The notes below the pieces were generated by a model that was not told the origin of the DNA, ran no database searches, and was given only the letters and a program-made list of their open reading frames with translations. DNA of 22,760 bases from Nitrospirota bacterium (lineage in GTDB: Bacteria; Nitrospirota; Thermodesulfovibrionia; UBA6902; BMS3Bbin08), in assembly GCA_016208845.1 (NCBI GenBank), contig JACQXH010000085.1, forward strand, positions 1-22,760, written 5' to 3'. Positions 22,057 through 22,760 of this stretch are shown here, in pieces (position 1 is the stretch's first letter; each line of letters begins with the position of its first letter). The position numbers were made by a program, and so were the translations under genes.

Positions 22057-22243
22057 CTAAAATGAAAGAGGCCGAATGCTGAAAAAACACAATGACGACA
22101 CCTTTAAAAAAAAGAAATTCATGCAATTGCCAAATATATTCAGCATTATGAACCGAAAAGATTTAATTTGCACAATGAGGTATGCCCTTTTAATTAAATC
22201 GTCGATTCATTGTGTTTATGAGGCTTTTGGCCTCTTTTCTAAA
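22057..22243 (+). mobile_element. MITE-like or structured-RNA element with possible 5-bp target duplication
   Basis: The left arm has AAAGAGGCC (22065-22073), and the right arm GGCCTCTTT (22229-22237). Further in, AACACAATGA (around 22086-22095) is matched by TCATTGTGTT (around 22207-22216), so about 60 bases at each end can pair imperfectly. CTAAA occurs directly outside both ends (22057-22061 and 22239-22243). The right end also contains a small terminator-like hairpin GAGGC-TTTTG-GCCTC followed by T's (22220-22238). A 65-codon open frame inside is unlikely to be a gene. It lies in the 640-base gap between the DUF1015 gene and the prenyltransferase gene. Confidence 0.5.
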
Positions 22244-22394
22244 TTTATCTCGGACACGTATGTTTTTTCATAATCTTGAATTTTGATTTTTAAGTTTTGA
22301 ATTGTCTTGTAAAATGCACAGTATGTTAACATTGAATATTTGGGAATTTCAAACTTGCCGAAGAATAACCACTGATAAAATTAAAAACGAGTTT

Positions 22395-22544
22395 AGCCAC
22401 GGATGCACACAGATTAACACAGATTCAAATAGTAATTAAATTAGGAGCTGGTAAAAAAACTAATCCCCAATCCTCGGACACGAGCCGCATCGACCTGACC
22501 CCAATCTTTTAATTATCCGTGCCAATCTGCGCCAATCCGTGGCT
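22395..22544 (-). repeat. Composite dispersed repeat, copy 2 (inverted relative to copy 1)
   Basis: The ends AGCCACGGAT (22395-22404) and ATCCGTGGCT (22535-22544) are perfect 10-bp inverted repeats. The core TGGTAAAAAAACTAA (22449-22463) and CGCATCGAC (22486-22494) are reverse complements of the core of copy 1 at 8991-9025, in the same relative order. Sub-repeats of the CACAGATTAACACAGATT type lie next to the left end. Confidence 0.78.
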
Positions 22545-22610
22545 GACCTGCAGGTTACTGTTGCATTTCAAATGTTTTGAAATTAGAATAAGAAACTGTA
22601 CTGAGGAACA

Positions 22611-22760
22611 ATGTCTCTATCTAAAAAGATCACAGATTATCTCAAGCTGATAAAATTCTCGCACTCTGTCTTTGCGCTTCCTTTTGCGTTTTCATCAGCG
22701 CTTATCGCGGCAAATGGGATACCAGCGCTTTCGCAAATGCTATGGATAACAGTTGCCATG
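22611..22760 (+). CDS. UbiA-like polyprenyltransferase, N-terminal fragment at window end
   Basis: The first 50 codons of a gene running off the window. The start MSLSKKITDYLKLIKFSHSV followed by FALPFAFSSALIAANG is the characteristic N-terminus of UbiA-superfamily prenyltransferases, specifically the group annotated as UbiA-like polyprenyltransferase that serves menaquinone synthesis by the futalosine route (MqnP) or 4-hydroxybenzoate prenylation. The Asp-rich catalytic motifs are beyond the window. The ribosome site GAGG lies 4-5 bases before the ATG. The protein would be integral to the inner membrane. Confidence 0.85.
   Translation, partial: MSLSKKITDYLKLIKFSHSVFALPFAFSSALIAANGIPALSQMLWITVAM

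Noticed and set aside
22076..22273. 65-codon ORF between the DUF1015 and prenyltransferase genes
   Set aside because: No ribosome site, and most of it is made of the arms and loop of the inverted-repeat element.
1..22760. tRNA or rRNA genes
   Set aside because: No GTTCRA-type T-loop with matching acceptor arms, and no rRNA-like stretch was found in any gap.

Overview
The window (22.76 kb, moderate GC, many dispersed repeats between genes) looks like chromosome of an anaerobic, free-living Gram-negative bacterium. I would guess Nitrospirota or a deltaproteobacterial-type lineage. This rests on the mix of an electron-bifurcating NfnAB pair, an adenosylcobalamin-dependent ribonucleotide reductase, a selenocysteine-containing SelD, an outer-membrane-type lipoprotein, periplasmic Spy-like and c-type cytochrome genes, and a UbiA-like prenyltransferase. 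No rRNA or tRNA is present, so the assignment is inference.

Layout. 44-736: a VapBC toxin-antitoxin operon on the minus strand with a clear promoter/operator. 1137-2735: nagZ (plus), riddled with repeats. 2671-7165: a minus-strand series proA > comF > nfnA > nfnB, converging on nagZ with overlapping 3' ends. 7417-8948: selD, with an in-frame UGA read as selenocysteine, and a HEAT-repeat protein. 9308-12885: nrdJ and tyrS. 13150-13594: a frameshifted hypothetical gene. 13619-14222: a second toxin-antitoxin operon (ribbon-helix-helix antitoxin plus MazF) with a palindromic operator over its -10 box. 14534-15268: small envelope genes, namely a truncated exported protein fused out of frame to a VanZ remnant, and an entericidin-like lipoprotein. 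15321-17191 (minus): a poly-serine lipoprotein followed by a large secreted protein cut by an in-frame amber codon. 17707-19259: Hsp20, a monoheme cytochrome c and a periplasmic protein. 19320-21970 (minus): a phosphodiesterase, a Spy/CpxP-like protein and a DUF1015 protein. 22611-end: the start of a UbiA-family prenyltransferase.

The most distinctive property is repeat invasion. At least five repeat families recur: twin-hairpin GTCATTCCCG elements; 7-bp tandem arrays; C-run/G-run hairpins; composite elements with CCACGGAT-type ends, two of which are inverted copies about 13 kb apart; and a MITE-like element with a possible 5-bp target duplication. Several lie inside coding sequence (nagZ, end of nfnA) or exactly at gene ends. 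The best candidates for something new are the amber-split secreted protein with its poly-Ser lipoprotein partner, the possible RNA thermometer ahead of hsp20, and nagZ as a repeat-tolerant gene. Everything here was read by eye; no similarity search was run.
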